The notes beneath the pieces were generated by a model. The model was not told where the DNA came from, searched no databases, and worked only from the letters and a program-made list of their open reading frames with translations. This document shows, one piece after another, positions 33,801 to 40,920 of a DNA stretch of 64,000 bases. The stretch's first letter is position 1. Every line of letters starts with the position of its first letter. The position numbers were made by a program, and so were the translations under genes. The stretch comes from JBEDUK01 sp963781595 (GTDB taxonomy: Bacteria > Actinomycetota > UBA4738): NCBI GenBank assembly GCA_963781595.1, contig CAWAGG010000006.1, forward strand, positions 2,542,001 through 2,606,000. The letters are read 5' to 3'.

Positions 33801-35097
33801 TCACGATCGTGCCGGACCCGTACAGGACGCCGCTGCCCGAGATCTGGGCCGTGGCGCCCGGGGAGATCACGACCTGGCGGGTCCCGCCGAGGGTCGAGTT
33901 CGACACGGTGGTGTCCATCGAGAACGTGGCGCCGGAGGCGACCGTGGTGATCCCCGAGCCGATGTGGTCGCCGTCGGTCCAGGTGAACGACGTGGCGACG
34001 TCCAGGGCGCCGGACCCGCCGAGCGAGCCGCCCGACAGCGTGAGGGTGGCCACCGAGGAGGTTGCATCGAGGGACAGGCTGCCGTGGGTCGCCAGCAGCG
34101 CCGCCGGGGAGAACGTCGCCCCGGCGGTGACCGTGACGTCGCCGCCGTCGAGCCTGACCTGGCCCGATCCGGTGAACGACGACGACGAGGTGTAGGTGGG
34201 CGAACCACCGGCGAACGCGAGCGTCGCGCCGCCGGCGACCTGGAACGACCCGCCCGAGGAGCCGATCGGGTAGCCCAGCGTGAGCGTGCCCGAGCTCACC
34301 TGCACCGTGCCGTCGTTGGTGAAGGCTCCGGCCAGGGTGGTGGTCCCCGATCCGGCGGTGCTGAGCGTGCCGGTGTTCGCGATCGTGGCGTAGAGCGTGG
34401 GGTCGCCGGGCAGCGTGAGGGGGCCGGCGTTCACGATCGTGCCGGACCCGTACAGGACGCCGCTGCCCGAGATCTGGGCCGTGGCGCCCGGGGAGATCAC
34501 GACCTGGCGGGTCCCGCCGAGGGTCGAGTTCGACACGGTGGTGTCCATCGAGAACGTGGCGCCGGAGGCGACCGTGGTGATCCCCGAGCCGATGTGGTCG
34601 CCGTCGGTCCAGGTGAACGACGTGGCGACGTCCAGGGCGCCGGACCCGCCGAGCGAGCCGCCCGACAGCGTGAGGGTGGCCACCGAGGAGGCGGGAGCGG
34701 GTCCGTCCAGGCTGAGGGAGCCCCCCGACACGAGCAGGGCCGAGCCCGTCACGACCTCGAGCGACGACACGGAGGTCGAGCCTCCGACGAACACGACGGT
34801 GACCCCGCCCGTCCCGACGCAGACGTCGTCGCCGGCGGTCGGAAGCCGGTCCTGGTCGGTGACCACGTCGTTCCAGTTCGCGGCGTCGTTCCACGAGGTC
34901 GTTCCGCCCCCGCCGTCCCACACGATCGTGGCGGTCCCGACGTCGCATGGTGTGGCCTCGGCTCGGGCGGACGTGGCGACCACCGCGAAGCCGACCGTCG
35001 CGAGCACGAGCGCGGCGCACGCCGCCCACCGCGATAGGCGCCGGACCCCGTCGCCCCCCGTATCGATGCTGCGATCCCTCATCCCGTCCCCCGTCAC
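30850..35097 (-). CDS. Large secreted repeat protein with Calx-beta and IPT/TIG domains
   Basis: The 1415-residue product has a Sec signal peptide (RRLSRWAACAALVLATVGFA, cleaved after SARA). A lectin-like or beta-sandwich start follows, then 3.6 copies of a 210-residue beta-strand-rich Gly/Ser/Thr unit at about residues 136-899 (for example SGALDVATSFTWTDGDHIGS). Next is an autotransporter-associated-type beta region (TLSGNGTVAAPVTNSGGEV), a Calx-beta domain at about 1140-1240 (RSVTEGDAGTTPATFDVTLS), and two IPT/TIG domains to the end (KFKPPSGPVGTLVTITGSSF). It is probably an extracellular stalk or adhesin-like protein. No sortase signal, outer-membrane barrel or C-terminal anchor is visible. 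In-frame starts are GTG 35097 and ATG 35082; neither has an ideal ribosome binding site. Confidence 0.85.
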   Translation of the reverse strand: MTGDGMRDRSIDTGGDGVRRLSRWAACAALVLATVGFAVVATSARAEATPCDVGTATIVWDGGGGTTSWNDAANWNDVVTDQDRLPTAGDDVCVGTGGVTVVFVGGSTSVSSLEVVTGSALLVSGGSLSLDGPAPASSVATLTLSGGSLGGSGALDVATSFTWTDGDHIGSGITTVASGATFSMDTTVSNSTLGGTRQVVISPGATAQISGSGVLYGSGTIVNAGPLTLPGDPTLYATIANTGTLSTAGSGTTTLAGAFTNDGTVQVSSGTLTLGYPIGSSGGSFQVAGGATLAFAGGSPTYTSSSSFTGSGQVRLDGGDVTVTAGATFSPAALLATHGSLSLDATSSVATLTLSGGSLGGSGALDVATSFTWTDGDHIGSGITTVASGATFSMDTTVSNSTLGGTRQVVISPGATAQISGSGVLYGSGTIVNAGPLTLPGDPTLYATIANTGTLSTAGSGTTTLAGAFTNDGTVQVSSGTLTLGYPIGSSGGSFQVAGGATLAFAGGSPTYTSSSSFTGSGQVRLDGGDVTVTAGATFSPAALLATHGSLSLDATSSVATLTLSGGSLGGSGALDVATSFTWTDGDHIGSGITTVASGATFSMDTTVSNSTLGGTRQVVISPGATAQISGSGVLYGSGTIVNAGPLTLPGDPTLYATIANTGTLSTAGSGTTTLAGAFTNDGTVQVSSGTLTLGYPIGSSGGSFQVAGGATLAFAGGSPTYTSSSSFTGSGQVRLDGGDVTVTAGATFSPAALLATHGSLSLDATSSVATLTLSGGSLGGSGALDVATSFTWTDGDHIGSGITTVASGATFSMDTTVSNSTLGGTRQVVISPGATAQISGSGVLYGSGTIVNAGPLTLPGDPTLYATIANTGTLSTAGSGTTTLAGAFTNDGTVQVSSGRLDLTGPFANYEQTPDILTGGTFEIAGTLRFVGADIVSLNASIVLDGASSSVQDPSGNDGLRDLSSIGPSGNLGIVDGRSLSLADALGSAGTLSVGSGSTLSAPALTLTGGTLSGNGTVAAPVTNSGGEVRPGSSPGVLSIAGNYSQGSAGTLTVDVAGTTPGAGYDVLSVAGTANLDGTLAIATAQGFGPLAGDSFPVVTTASRTGTFATVSGLDLGGGENYRVDYGPGSVTLVAQAAPAISVSDRSVTEGDAGTTPATFDVTLSVPSSLPVTVEYATADGTAQAGSDYEAGGGILTFAPGVVSEQVTIDVIGDTVFETDETFTVGLSNPSNVGVSDGIGLGTIQNDDPPAPTVTGFKPPAQVVGKKISVLGSGFTGATGVSFTKAGGGTVTVSTFSSISDGKITLKVPPGATTGPLSVTTPCGSGMSAIDFKVKPKIKKFKPPSGPVGTLVTITGSSFTGATSVTFHGVAATSFTVVSDGKITATVPAGATSGKISVITAGGTAASKKSYTVT
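32399..34691 (-). repeat. Tandem repeat, 630-bp unit, about 3.6 near-identical copies
   Basis: Copies begin at about 32399, 33029, 33659 and 34289. Three are full length; the fourth lacks the last 227 bases of the unit. Every stretch I compared between copies is identical, and the frame is kept because 630 is divisible by three. The unit encodes 210 residues of the secreted repeat protein. Confidence 0.95.
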
Positions 35098-35274
35098 GCG
35101 CCGGCGCGCCCGTCACCAACCTTCCTCCGTTCGAGCGGGCCGGAGCGGGAAGGATAGCGGCGGAACGCAGGCTGCGGACACGGCCATCCGGCCATCTTTC
35201 GGCCCTCGCTGGAAGGGGGCACTTCTCCCCAAGAGGGTCACGGCACCGCCGTGCGCCGCCGTCGAGACCGCTAG
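35098..35274. other. Structured intergenic region upstream of the repeat-protein gene
   Basis: TATCCT on the minus strand at 35151-35156 is a possible -10 for the repeat protein, with GGAGGAAGG in the leader but in a position that suits another frame. Further upstream are strong inverted repeats: CACGGC/GCCGTG at 35239-35253, and CCCTC/GAGGG (35203-35207, 35233-35237) enclosing a G-run and a C-run. No known RNA family was recognised. Confidence 0.4.
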
Positions 35275-35565
35275 CTAGAGCGCCCTACGCGTGCCTCCCG
35301 GCGTTCGCCATTCGTCCCGGCGGGTGACCCGCTGGGAGAGCTCGTCGGTCCAACCGTCGTGCACGAACGCGCCGGCGGCCTCGGCGGCGGCGCGCGCGGC
35401 CGCGTCGGAGGAGAAGACCCACCGGTCCCACGCGCCGTCCGCGTCGACGAGGATCAGGTCCCAGGTCTCGTGGCCGATCCGCTGCACGACGGCGTCGACG
35501 GCTCCGGCGCCGCCGTGGTCACGGGCGAACCGTCGCGCGGCCTCGTTCTGTGCCTTCGCGCTCAT
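35275..35565 (-). CDS. Small conserved-type protein of unknown function
   Basis: The 96-residue protein is acidic to neutral, lacks a signal peptide and has no cysteines. Its C-terminal half contains DLILVDADGAWDRWVFSSD followed by HDGWTDELSQRV and ends WRTPGGTRRAL. This aromatic pattern looks like uncharacterised small actinobacterial proteins encoded near proS, but I cannot assign a family. It is divergent from proS; the two start codons are 78 bases apart. A TAGGCT element ten bases upstream of its ATG is a possible -10. Confidence 0.7.
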   Translation of the reverse strand: MSAKAQNEAARRFARDHGGAGAVDAVVQRIGHETWDLILVDADGAWDRWVFSSDAAARAAAEAAGAFVHDGWTDELSQRVTRRDEWRTPGGTRRAL

Positions 35566-35629
35566 CCGGGTTCCGAGCCTACGGCCCTCGTCGGACTGGC
35601 GTCCAGCCGGGGCGTCCCCACCGGGTTGC

Positions 35630-35635
35630 TATCGT
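35630..35635 (+). promoter_or_regulatory. Predicted -10 element of proS (leaderless type)
   Basis: TATCGT is followed by eight bases and then the proS ATG, without a ribosome binding site in between. A leaderless transcript is likely. Confidence 0.45.
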
Positions 35636-35643
35636 GTGCGCCC

Positions 35644-37071
35644 ATGGCGCTCCCCACCCAAGCCGAGGATTTCCCCGCCTGGTACCAGGAGGTCGTGAAG
35701 GGCGCCGACCTTGCGGAGAACTCGCTCGCGCGCGGCACGATGGTCGTCAAGCCGTACGGGACCGCGATCTGGGAGCGGATCCAGCGCGAGGTCGATGACC
35801 GGATCAAGGACACGGGGCACGAGAACGTCATGTTCCCGATGTTCATCCCGATGCGCCTGCTCGAGAAGGAGGCCCAACACGTCGAGGGATTCGCGCCGGA
35901 GGTCGCCGTCGTCACCTACGCCGGCGGCAAGAAGCTCGAGGAGCCGCTCGTCGTCCGGCCGACCTCCGAGACGATCATCTGGGACGCCTACTCCCGCTGG
36001 GTGCAGTCCTGGCGCGACCTGCCGTTGCTGTACAACCAGTGGGCGAACATCGTCCGCTGGGAGATGCACCCACGCCTGTTCCTGCGCACGACCGAGTTCT
36101 ACTGGCAGGAGGGTCACACGGCGCACGCATCCGCGGACGAGGCGATCGCGGAGGCCCGGATGATCCTGCACGACGTCTACCACGCGACCGTCCGCGACGT
36201 CCTGGCGATGCACGTGCTCCTCGGCCGCAAGACCGAGAGCGAGCGCTTCCCCGGCGCGGTCGACACGCTGACGATGGAGGCGCTGATGCGCGACCGCAAG
36301 GCCCTCCAGGCCGGCACCTCGCACTACCTCGGGCAGAACTTCGCCAAGGCGTACGACGTCCGGTTCCTCGACACGGGCGGCGAGCTCGAGCATGCGTTCG
36401 CCACCTCGTGGGGCGTGAGCACGCGCCTCGTCGGCGGGCTGATCATGCAGCACGGCGACGATCGGGGTCTGCGGCTCCCACCCGCCCTCGCGCCGATCCA
36501 GGCCGTGGTCGTCCCGATCTACCGCGACGACGAGCAGGCGCGCGTGCTGGAGGCCGCGACGAAGGTGACCGACGGGCTTCGGTCGGCGGGCGTGCGCGCC
36601 AGGCTCGACGCGCGCGAGGGCTATCGGCCGGGGTTCAAGTTCAACGAGTGGGAGCTCAAGGGCGTCCCGGTGCGGATCGAACTCGGCCCCCGTGACCTGG
36701 ACGCTCAGCAGGCCACGGTCGTCCGTCGAGACCTGACCGAGAAATCCCCCGTTCCTTTGACGTCCCTCGATGCTGCGGTCGCGTCACTCCTCGACGAGAT
36801 CCAAGCCGGCCTCCTCGCTCGCGCGGTGGCGTTCACCGACGAGCACACGATCCGCCCTTCCGACTACGAGGAGATGCGCGGCTTCCTCGACGCCACGGGT
36901 GGGTTCGCCGTAGCGCCCTGGTGCGGCCGGCCGGCGTGCGAAGCGAAGGTCAAGGAGGACACGAAGGCGACGATCCGCTCCCTCCCGCTCGAGCCCGTGA
37001 GGCCGGAGGGACCCTGCATCGTGTGCGGAGAGCCCGGCGCGGACGAGGCGACCTGGGCACGGGCGTACTGA
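35644..37071 (+). CDS. proS: Prolyl-tRNA synthetase, archaeal/eukaryal type
   Basis: ProRS charges tRNA-Pro. The 475-residue length, the start MALPTQAEDFPAWYQEVVKG and a C-terminal zinc-type domain ending in a tyrosine mark the archaeal/eukaryal-like class. The bacterial class has an editing insertion and about 570 residues. Class II motifs are visible: motif 1 around HENVMFPMFIPMRLLEKE, motif 2 with RWEMHPRLFLRTTEFYWQEG, and motif 3 with GGLIMQHGDDRGLRLPP. The C-terminal domain has cysteines in WCGRPACEAKV and CIVCGEPG. The ATG at 35644 fits the family start. In other actinobacteria a bacterial-type proS occupies this same neighbourhood. Confidence 0.96.
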   Translation: MALPTQAEDFPAWYQEVVKGADLAENSLARGTMVVKPYGTAIWERIQREVDDRIKDTGHENVMFPMFIPMRLLEKEAQHVEGFAPEVAVVTYAGGKKLEEPLVVRPTSETIIWDAYSRWVQSWRDLPLLYNQWANIVRWEMHPRLFLRTTEFYWQEGHTAHASADEAIAEARMILHDVYHATVRDVLAMHVLLGRKTESERFPGAVDTLTMEALMRDRKALQAGTSHYLGQNFAKAYDVRFLDTGGELEHAFATSWGVSTRLVGGLIMQHGDDRGLRLPPALAPIQAVVVPIYRDDEQARVLEAATKVTDGLRSAGVRARLDAREGYRPGFKFNEWELKGVPVRIELGPRDLDAQQATVVRRDLTEKSPVPLTSLDAAVASLLDEIQAGLLARAVAFTDEHTIRPSDYEEMRGFLDATGGFAVAPWCGRPACEAKVKEDTKATIRSLPLEPVRPEGPCIVCGEPGADEATWARAY

Positions 37072-37089
37072 GGCGAGCGACCGCCCGGC

Positions 37090-37374
37090 TCAGGACCTCG
37101 GGGCGGCCTGACCCCGCCGGCCCGCGACCATCCCGTAGAGCCACAGGAGCACGAGCGCCACGATGATCGAACCGATCCACGCGATGCCGTCGTTGTTGGG
37201 GAAGATGGCGTTCCAGAGGAAGCCGCCGATCAGCGCCGCGACGACGCCGAGCACGATGGTCGCGATCAACCCCATGTTCTGCTTTCCGGGCATCAGCGCC
37301 CTGGCGATCACGCCGATCACCAGGCCGGCGACCACGTACCAGATCACGCCCCAGAAGGTCACATCCGCGAGCAT
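37090..37374 (-). CDS. GlsB/YeaQ/YmgE family small membrane protein
   Basis: The 94-residue protein is a transglycosylase-associated (GlsB/YeaQ/YmgE) membrane protein with three predicted helices. The motif GLVIGVIARALMPGKQNMG lies around residues 17-35, followed by TIVLGVVAALIGGFLWNAIF and a last helix, GSIIVALVLLWLYGMVAG. These proteins are stress-related in several bacteria, but their activity is unknown. The ATG at 37372-37374 has a strong GGAGGAGG ribosome binding site just upstream, which excludes longer readings. It is convergent with proS and divergent from the trp leader. Confidence 0.9.
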   Translation of the reverse strand: MLADVTFWGVIWYVVAGLVIGVIARALMPGKQNMGLIATIVLGVVAALIGGFLWNAIFPNNDGIAWIGSIIVALVLLWLYGMVAGRRGQAAPRS

Positions 37375-37473
37375 CCGAACCTCCTCCCATCGCCCGGAGA
37401 CCCGTCGTCCGGGATCGAACCGCACGATAGACCGTCGGGGCCGCGGCCGTCGCGCGAGGCCCTGCGCGATGGG

Positions 37474-37502
37474 TTGACGGGTGAGCGTCCGCCTGACACC
37501 AT
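37474..37502 (+). promoter_or_regulatory. Predicted promoter of trpL-trpE-trpG
   Basis: TTGACG (37474-37479) and CACCAT (37497-37502) are separated by 17 bases. The transcript would start close to 37509, only a few bases before the leader-peptide ATG at 37513. Confidence 0.55.
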
Positions 37503-37512
37503 CTCGCGCCTC

Positions 37513-37584
37513 ATGAGCGATCATGTGGGCATGCGCTGGTGGCGGTGGCCGTCGAACGGCCCGGCGGCCGCGCACGTCGTCTAG
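37513..37584 (+). CDS. trpL: trp operon leader peptide
   Basis: A 23-residue reading frame, MSDHVGMRWWRWPSNGPAAA then HVV and a TAG stop, contains three tryptophans within four codons (TGG TGG CGG TGG at 37537-37548). Trp is rare, so this is the mark of an attenuator peptide. It resembles the Trp-rich leader peptides described before trp genes in Streptomyces. It starts within a few bases of the predicted transcription start and ends 103 bases before trpE. Ribosome stalling at the Trp codons when charged tRNA-Trp is low would be the sensor. Confidence 0.75.
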   Translation: MSDHVGMRWWRWPSNGPAAAHVV

Positions 37585-37685
37585 CGATCGCAGCACACGA
37601 CACGGCAGCGGACAGGCCTCGGGCAGGACCCAGGGCCTTCCTGTTCCCACCGGCCTCGGGGATCGCCCGGGCGCGAGGAGGTGGG
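37547..37685 (+). promoter_or_regulatory. trp attenuator region with hairpin covering the trpE ribosome binding site
   Basis: A first hairpin, GGCCGT/ACGGCC (37547-37552 with 37556-37561), lies at the Trp codons. A second structure pairs CCCACC (37646-37651) with GGTGGG (37680-37685) and CCTC (37654-37657) with GAGG (37675-37678). This buries the GAGGAGGTG ribosome binding site of trpE. No T-rich terminator is visible, so control may be at translation. This 313-base stretch between the GlsB-type gene and trpE holds nothing else recognisable. Confidence 0.5.
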
Positions 37686-37687
37686 AG

Positions 37688-39184
37688 ATGCGGATCGACA
37701 CGGGCCCCTCGGCCCACCCACGGCCGGAGACCTTCGCGCGGTTGTCCGAGTCGTGGCCGATGGTTCCGATGTACGCCGAACTCCTCTCCGACGTCTCCAC
37801 CCCGGTCGGGACCTTCGCGTCGCTGGCCGGCGCGGGCCCGGGAACGCTGCTGGAGAGCGTCGAACGATCGGAACGCTGGGGTCGCTACTCCTTCGTCTCC
37901 GGGAGGCCCGCGGCGACGCTCGTCCACGATGGCGACCAGCTCCAGGCGATCGACGTCGAGCGCGACCTCGGCTTCGAGCCCGATCGATGGCGCGGGCTCG
38001 ACGCGCTCTCGTCGCTGAAGGCCGCGGCCGCCGGGTTGCGCGCGCCGCGGCTCCCGGACCTCCCGTCGCTCGCCGGCGGCCTCGTCGGGTACGTCGCCTA
38101 CGAGGCCGCGGCCCTGTTCGACGGACATCCGTACCCAGGTCGGGCGGGGCCCTGCCCGGCGATCGCGTTCCAGGTCGTGGACCGCGCGGTCGTCTTCGAC
38201 CATTGGCGGCAGCGGCTGCTCCTGGTCGTGCACGTGCCGTCGGGCGGCCCGGATGCGTACCGGCGAGGATGCGATGCGCTCCAGGAGCTCGCGGGCGAGC
38301 TCACGAGCGTCCCGGCTCCCCCACCCGAGCCGATCGAGATCGCTGCCGGCGACGAACCCTTCGCCGTGTCGATGGGGCCGACCGACTTCATCGACGCGGT
38401 CGGCCGCGCGAAGGAACGGATCCTCTCAGGCGACATCTTCCAGGTGGTCCTCTCCCGCCGGCTCTCGCGACCCGGTCCGGACGGGGCGTTCGGCGTCTAC
38501 CGGCGCCTACGGGTCACGAACCCCGCTCCCTACATGTTCTTCCTGCGGATGCCCGGTGCCCTCGAGCTCGCGGGCTCGTCTCCGGAACCGCTCGTCCGGG
38601 TGGAGGGCCGGCGGGTCTCCTCGCGTCCCATCGCCGGGACGCGGCCGCGGGGTTCGACGCACGAGGAGGACCTCGGGCACGAACGCGACCTGCTCAACGA
38701 CCCGAAGGAACGGGCCGAGCACGCGATGCTGGTCGACCTGGCGCGCAACGACCTCGGGCGCGTCTGCACGCCGGGGACCGTCCACCCCACCGAGCTGATG
38801 GAGATCGAACGCTTCTCCCGCGTGATGCACATCGTCAGCACGGTCGAAGGCGAGCTCCGCCCCGGACTCGAGCCGCTCGACGCGCTGGCGGCGACCTTCC
38901 CCGCCGGAACCGTGACGGGCGCGCCGAAGCGCCGGGCGATGGAGATCATCGCGGACCAGGAGCCCGTCGCGCGCGGCCCGTACGCGGGCGCCGTCGGCTA
39001 CGTCACGTTCGCCGGTGATCTCGACGTCTGTATCACGATCCGGACCGCCGTGTCGATCGCGGGCACGCTGCACGTGCAATCGGGTGCCGGGATCGTGTTC
39101 GACTCGGACGCAGAGGCCGAGCTCCGCGAGACCGAAGCCAAGGCGTCGGCCGTGCTCGCGGCCGTGGGAACGGCGGCGCCGTGA
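37688..39184 (+). CDS. trpE: Anthranilate synthase component I
   Basis: TrpE converts chorismate to anthranilate with ammonia supplied by TrpG. The 498-residue protein has the N-terminal regulatory domain with LLESVERSERWGRYSF, which belongs to the Trp feedback site. The chorismate-binding domain follows: SSPEPLVRVEGRRVSSRPIA, GTRPRGSTHEEDL, DLARNDLGRVCTPGTV and FPAGTVTGAPKRRAMEII. The ATG at 37688 has GAGGAGGTG just upstream, inside a predicted hairpin. A Trp-rich leader peptide precedes the gene, which favours TrpE over PabB. The last four bases overlap trpG. Confidence 0.94.
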   Translation: MRIDTGPSAHPRPETFARLSESWPMVPMYAELLSDVSTPVGTFASLAGAGPGTLLESVERSERWGRYSFVSGRPAATLVHDGDQLQAIDVERDLGFEPDRWRGLDALSSLKAAAAGLRAPRLPDLPSLAGGLVGYVAYEAAALFDGHPYPGRAGPCPAIAFQVVDRAVVFDHWRQRLLLVVHVPSGGPDAYRRGCDALQELAGELTSVPAPPPEPIEIAAGDEPFAVSMGPTDFIDAVGRAKERILSGDIFQVVLSRRLSRPGPDGAFGVYRRLRVTNPAPYMFFLRMPGALELAGSSPEPLVRVEGRRVSSRPIAGTRPRGSTHEEDLGHERDLLNDPKERAEHAMLVDLARNDLGRVCTPGTVHPTELMEIERFSRVMHIVSTVEGELRPGLEPLDALAATFPAGTVTGAPKRRAMEIIADQEPVARGPYAGAVGYVTFAGDLDVCITIRTAVSIAGTLHVQSGAGIVFDSDAEAELRETEAKASAVLAAVGTAAP

Positions 39185-39759
39185 TCCTCGTGGTCGACCA
39201 CTACGACTCGTTCGTGTACAACCTCGTCCAGCTGGTCGGGGCGCACGGCTTCCCGGCCACCGTCGTCCGCTCCGATGCGGCCACGGCGCGCGACCTCGCG
39301 GCGATGCGCCCCGACGCGGTCATCCTTTCGCCGGGCCCCGGACGGCCCGAGGACGCGGGCTGCTTCGTCGAGTTGGTAAGGCTGCTTGACGATCGAACCC
39401 CGCTCCTCGGCGTCTGCCTCGGTCACCAGGCGATCGGGACGGCGTTCGGCGGCGCGGTGATCCGCGCGCCCGAGCCCGTGCACGGGAAGGCGTCGCCGAT
39501 CCATCACGACGGGATGGACCTGTTCGCCGGCCTGCCGGATCCCTTCGACGCCGGCCGGTACCACTCGCTGATCGTGGACGAAGCCTCGCTCCCGCCGGCC
39601 ATCACCGTGTGCGCGAGGACCCCGGACGGCTTGGTGATGGGGCTCCGCCACCGGGAGCTCCCCCGGTTCGGGGTGCAGTTCCATCCCGAATCGATCCTGA
39701 CGCCCACAGGCCCGAGGTTGATCGCGAACTTCCTGGCGGTCGCCGACGCGCTTCCATGA
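39181..39759 (+). CDS. trpG: Anthranilate/aminodeoxychorismate synthase glutaminase component
   Basis: This 192-residue class I glutamine amidotransferase releases ammonia for TrpE. The catalytic triad is visible: Cys in LLGVCLGHQAIG, and His and Glu in GVQFHPESILTP. The oxyanion region is ILSPGPGRPEDAG. In many bacteria one subunit serves both tryptophan and folate synthesis, so it may also act as PabA. It starts with GTG overlapping the trpE stop by four bases. No trpD, trpC, trpB or trpA follows; the next gene is on the opposite strand. Confidence 0.93.
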   Translation: MILVVDHYDSFVYNLVQLVGAHGFPATVVRSDAATARDLAAMRPDAVILSPGPGRPEDAGCFVELVRLLDDRTPLLGVCLGHQAIGTAFGGAVIRAPEPVHGKASPIHHDGMDLFAGLPDPFDAGRYHSLIVDEASLPPAITVCARTPDGLVMGLRHRELPRFGVQFHPESILTPTGPRLIANFLAVADALP

Positions 39760-39776
39760 CCGGCTGAGTCCTCGGC

Positions 39777-40880
39777 CTATCCCGAGGGAACGGCCTCCGG
39801 CTCCAGCTCGCGAGAGGCGGCCAGTTTGGTCGCTTCCTCGACCAGGACCTCGACGATCTGCGCCTCGGGGACCTTGCGGACGACCTCACCCCCGATGATG
39901 AGGTGGCCGAAGCCGTTCCCGGAGGCGATGCCGATGTCGGCCTCGCGCGCCTCGCCCGGGCCGTTCACGACGCAGCCCATGACCGCGACGCGGATCGGGG
40001 CCTTCAGCTGTGCCTTCTCGAGGCCCTCGTTGACTTCCTTCGTGAGCTTCAGGACGTTCACCTCGGCGCGGCCGCACGACGGGCACGCCACGAGGTCGAG
40101 GCCGCGCTTCCGCAAGCCGAGGGACTGCAGGATCCACGTCCCCGCCTTGACCTCCTCGACGGGATCGTCGGTGAGCGAGACGCGGATCGTGTCGCCGATG
40201 CCCTCGGCCAGCAGCGTCCCGATCCCGACGGCGGACTTCACGCCACCGGCAGGCAGCGGCCCCGCCTCGGTGACCCCGAGGTGCAGAGGGTAGTCGCACG
40301 CTCGCGCGAGCAGCCGGTACGCCTCGATCATCACGGCCGGGTTCGAATGCTTGACGCTGATCTTGATGTCGGTGAAGTCCTCGTCCTCGAGGATCCTCGC
40401 CTCGTTCAGGGCCGACTCGACCAGCGCCTCAGGGGTGGGCCGCCCGTACTTCGCCAGGAGTGGCTTCTCGAGCGAACCCGCGTTGACGCCGATCCTGATC
40501 GGGATCCCGCGGGCCTTGGCCTCGCGCGCGATCAACCGCACCTTGTCCTGGTACTTGATGTTGCCCGGATTGATCCGCAGGCCCTGGATCCCGTTCTCCA
40601 GCGCCTCCATCGCGTACTTCCACTGGAAGTGGATGTCGGCGATCACGGGAACGGTCGCATGCTCGGCGATCTGTTTCAGGGCTCGCGCGTCCTCCCAGTG
40701 CGGGACCGCCACACGGACGATGTCGACGCCCGCCGCGACCAGCCGCGCCATCTGCTGCAGGGTCGCGTTGACGTCGGAGGTCTTCGTCGTGGTCATCGAC
40801 TGGATCGAGATGGGGGAGTCACCTCCCACGTCGACCCAGCCGACCCGGAGCTTCCTGGACGTCCGTCGTTCGGCGAGCAT
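39777..40880 (-). CDS. ispG: 4-hydroxy-3-methylbut-2-enyl diphosphate synthase IspG
   Basis: IspG (GcpE) carries out the penultimate step of the MEP isoprenoid pathway, using a [4Fe-4S] cluster. The 367-residue protein has the TIM-barrel part with DSPISIQSMTTTKTSDVNAT and ADIHFQWKYAMEALENG, and a C-terminal cluster domain with CPSCGRAEVNVL and VMGCVVNGPGEAREADIG, giving the three Cys and one Glu ligand. The ATG at 40878-40880 (MLAERRTSRKLRVG) is chosen; a longer reading overlaps the yjbQ gene. dxr of the same pathway lies about 5 kb upstream on the same strand. Confidence 0.96.
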   Translation of the reverse strand: MLAERRTSRKLRVGWVDVGGDSPISIQSMTTTKTSDVNATLQQMARLVAAGVDIVRVAVPHWEDARALKQIAEHATVPVIADIHFQWKYAMEALENGIQGLRINPGNIKYQDKVRLIAREAKARGIPIRIGVNAGSLEKPLLAKYGRPTPEALVESALNEARILEDEDFTDIKISVKHSNPAVMIEAYRLLARACDYPLHLGVTEAGPLPAGGVKSAVGIGTLLAEGIGDTIRVSLTDDPVEEVKAGTWILQSLGLRKRGLDLVACPSCGRAEVNVLKLTKEVNEGLEKAQLKAPIRVAVMGCVVNGPGEAREADIGIASGNGFGHLIIGGEVVRKVPEAQIVEVLVEEATKLAASRELEPEAVPSG

Positions 40881-40920
40881 GACCACCTTCGAGTATCCCG
40901 TCAGCGTGTTCGGAGCGAGC

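Noticed and set aside
32399..34691. CRISPR-like or other spaced repeat array
   Set aside because: The repeats are 630-bp direct tandem coding units without unique spacers.
30799..35037. A continuous plus-strand reading frame of about 1400 codons opposite the repeat-protein gene
   Set aside because: It is the complement of a GC-rich gene whose identical repeats carry the same open frame several times. The product is Arg/Gly/His-rich nonsense, and the minus-strand frame has a signal peptide and known domains.
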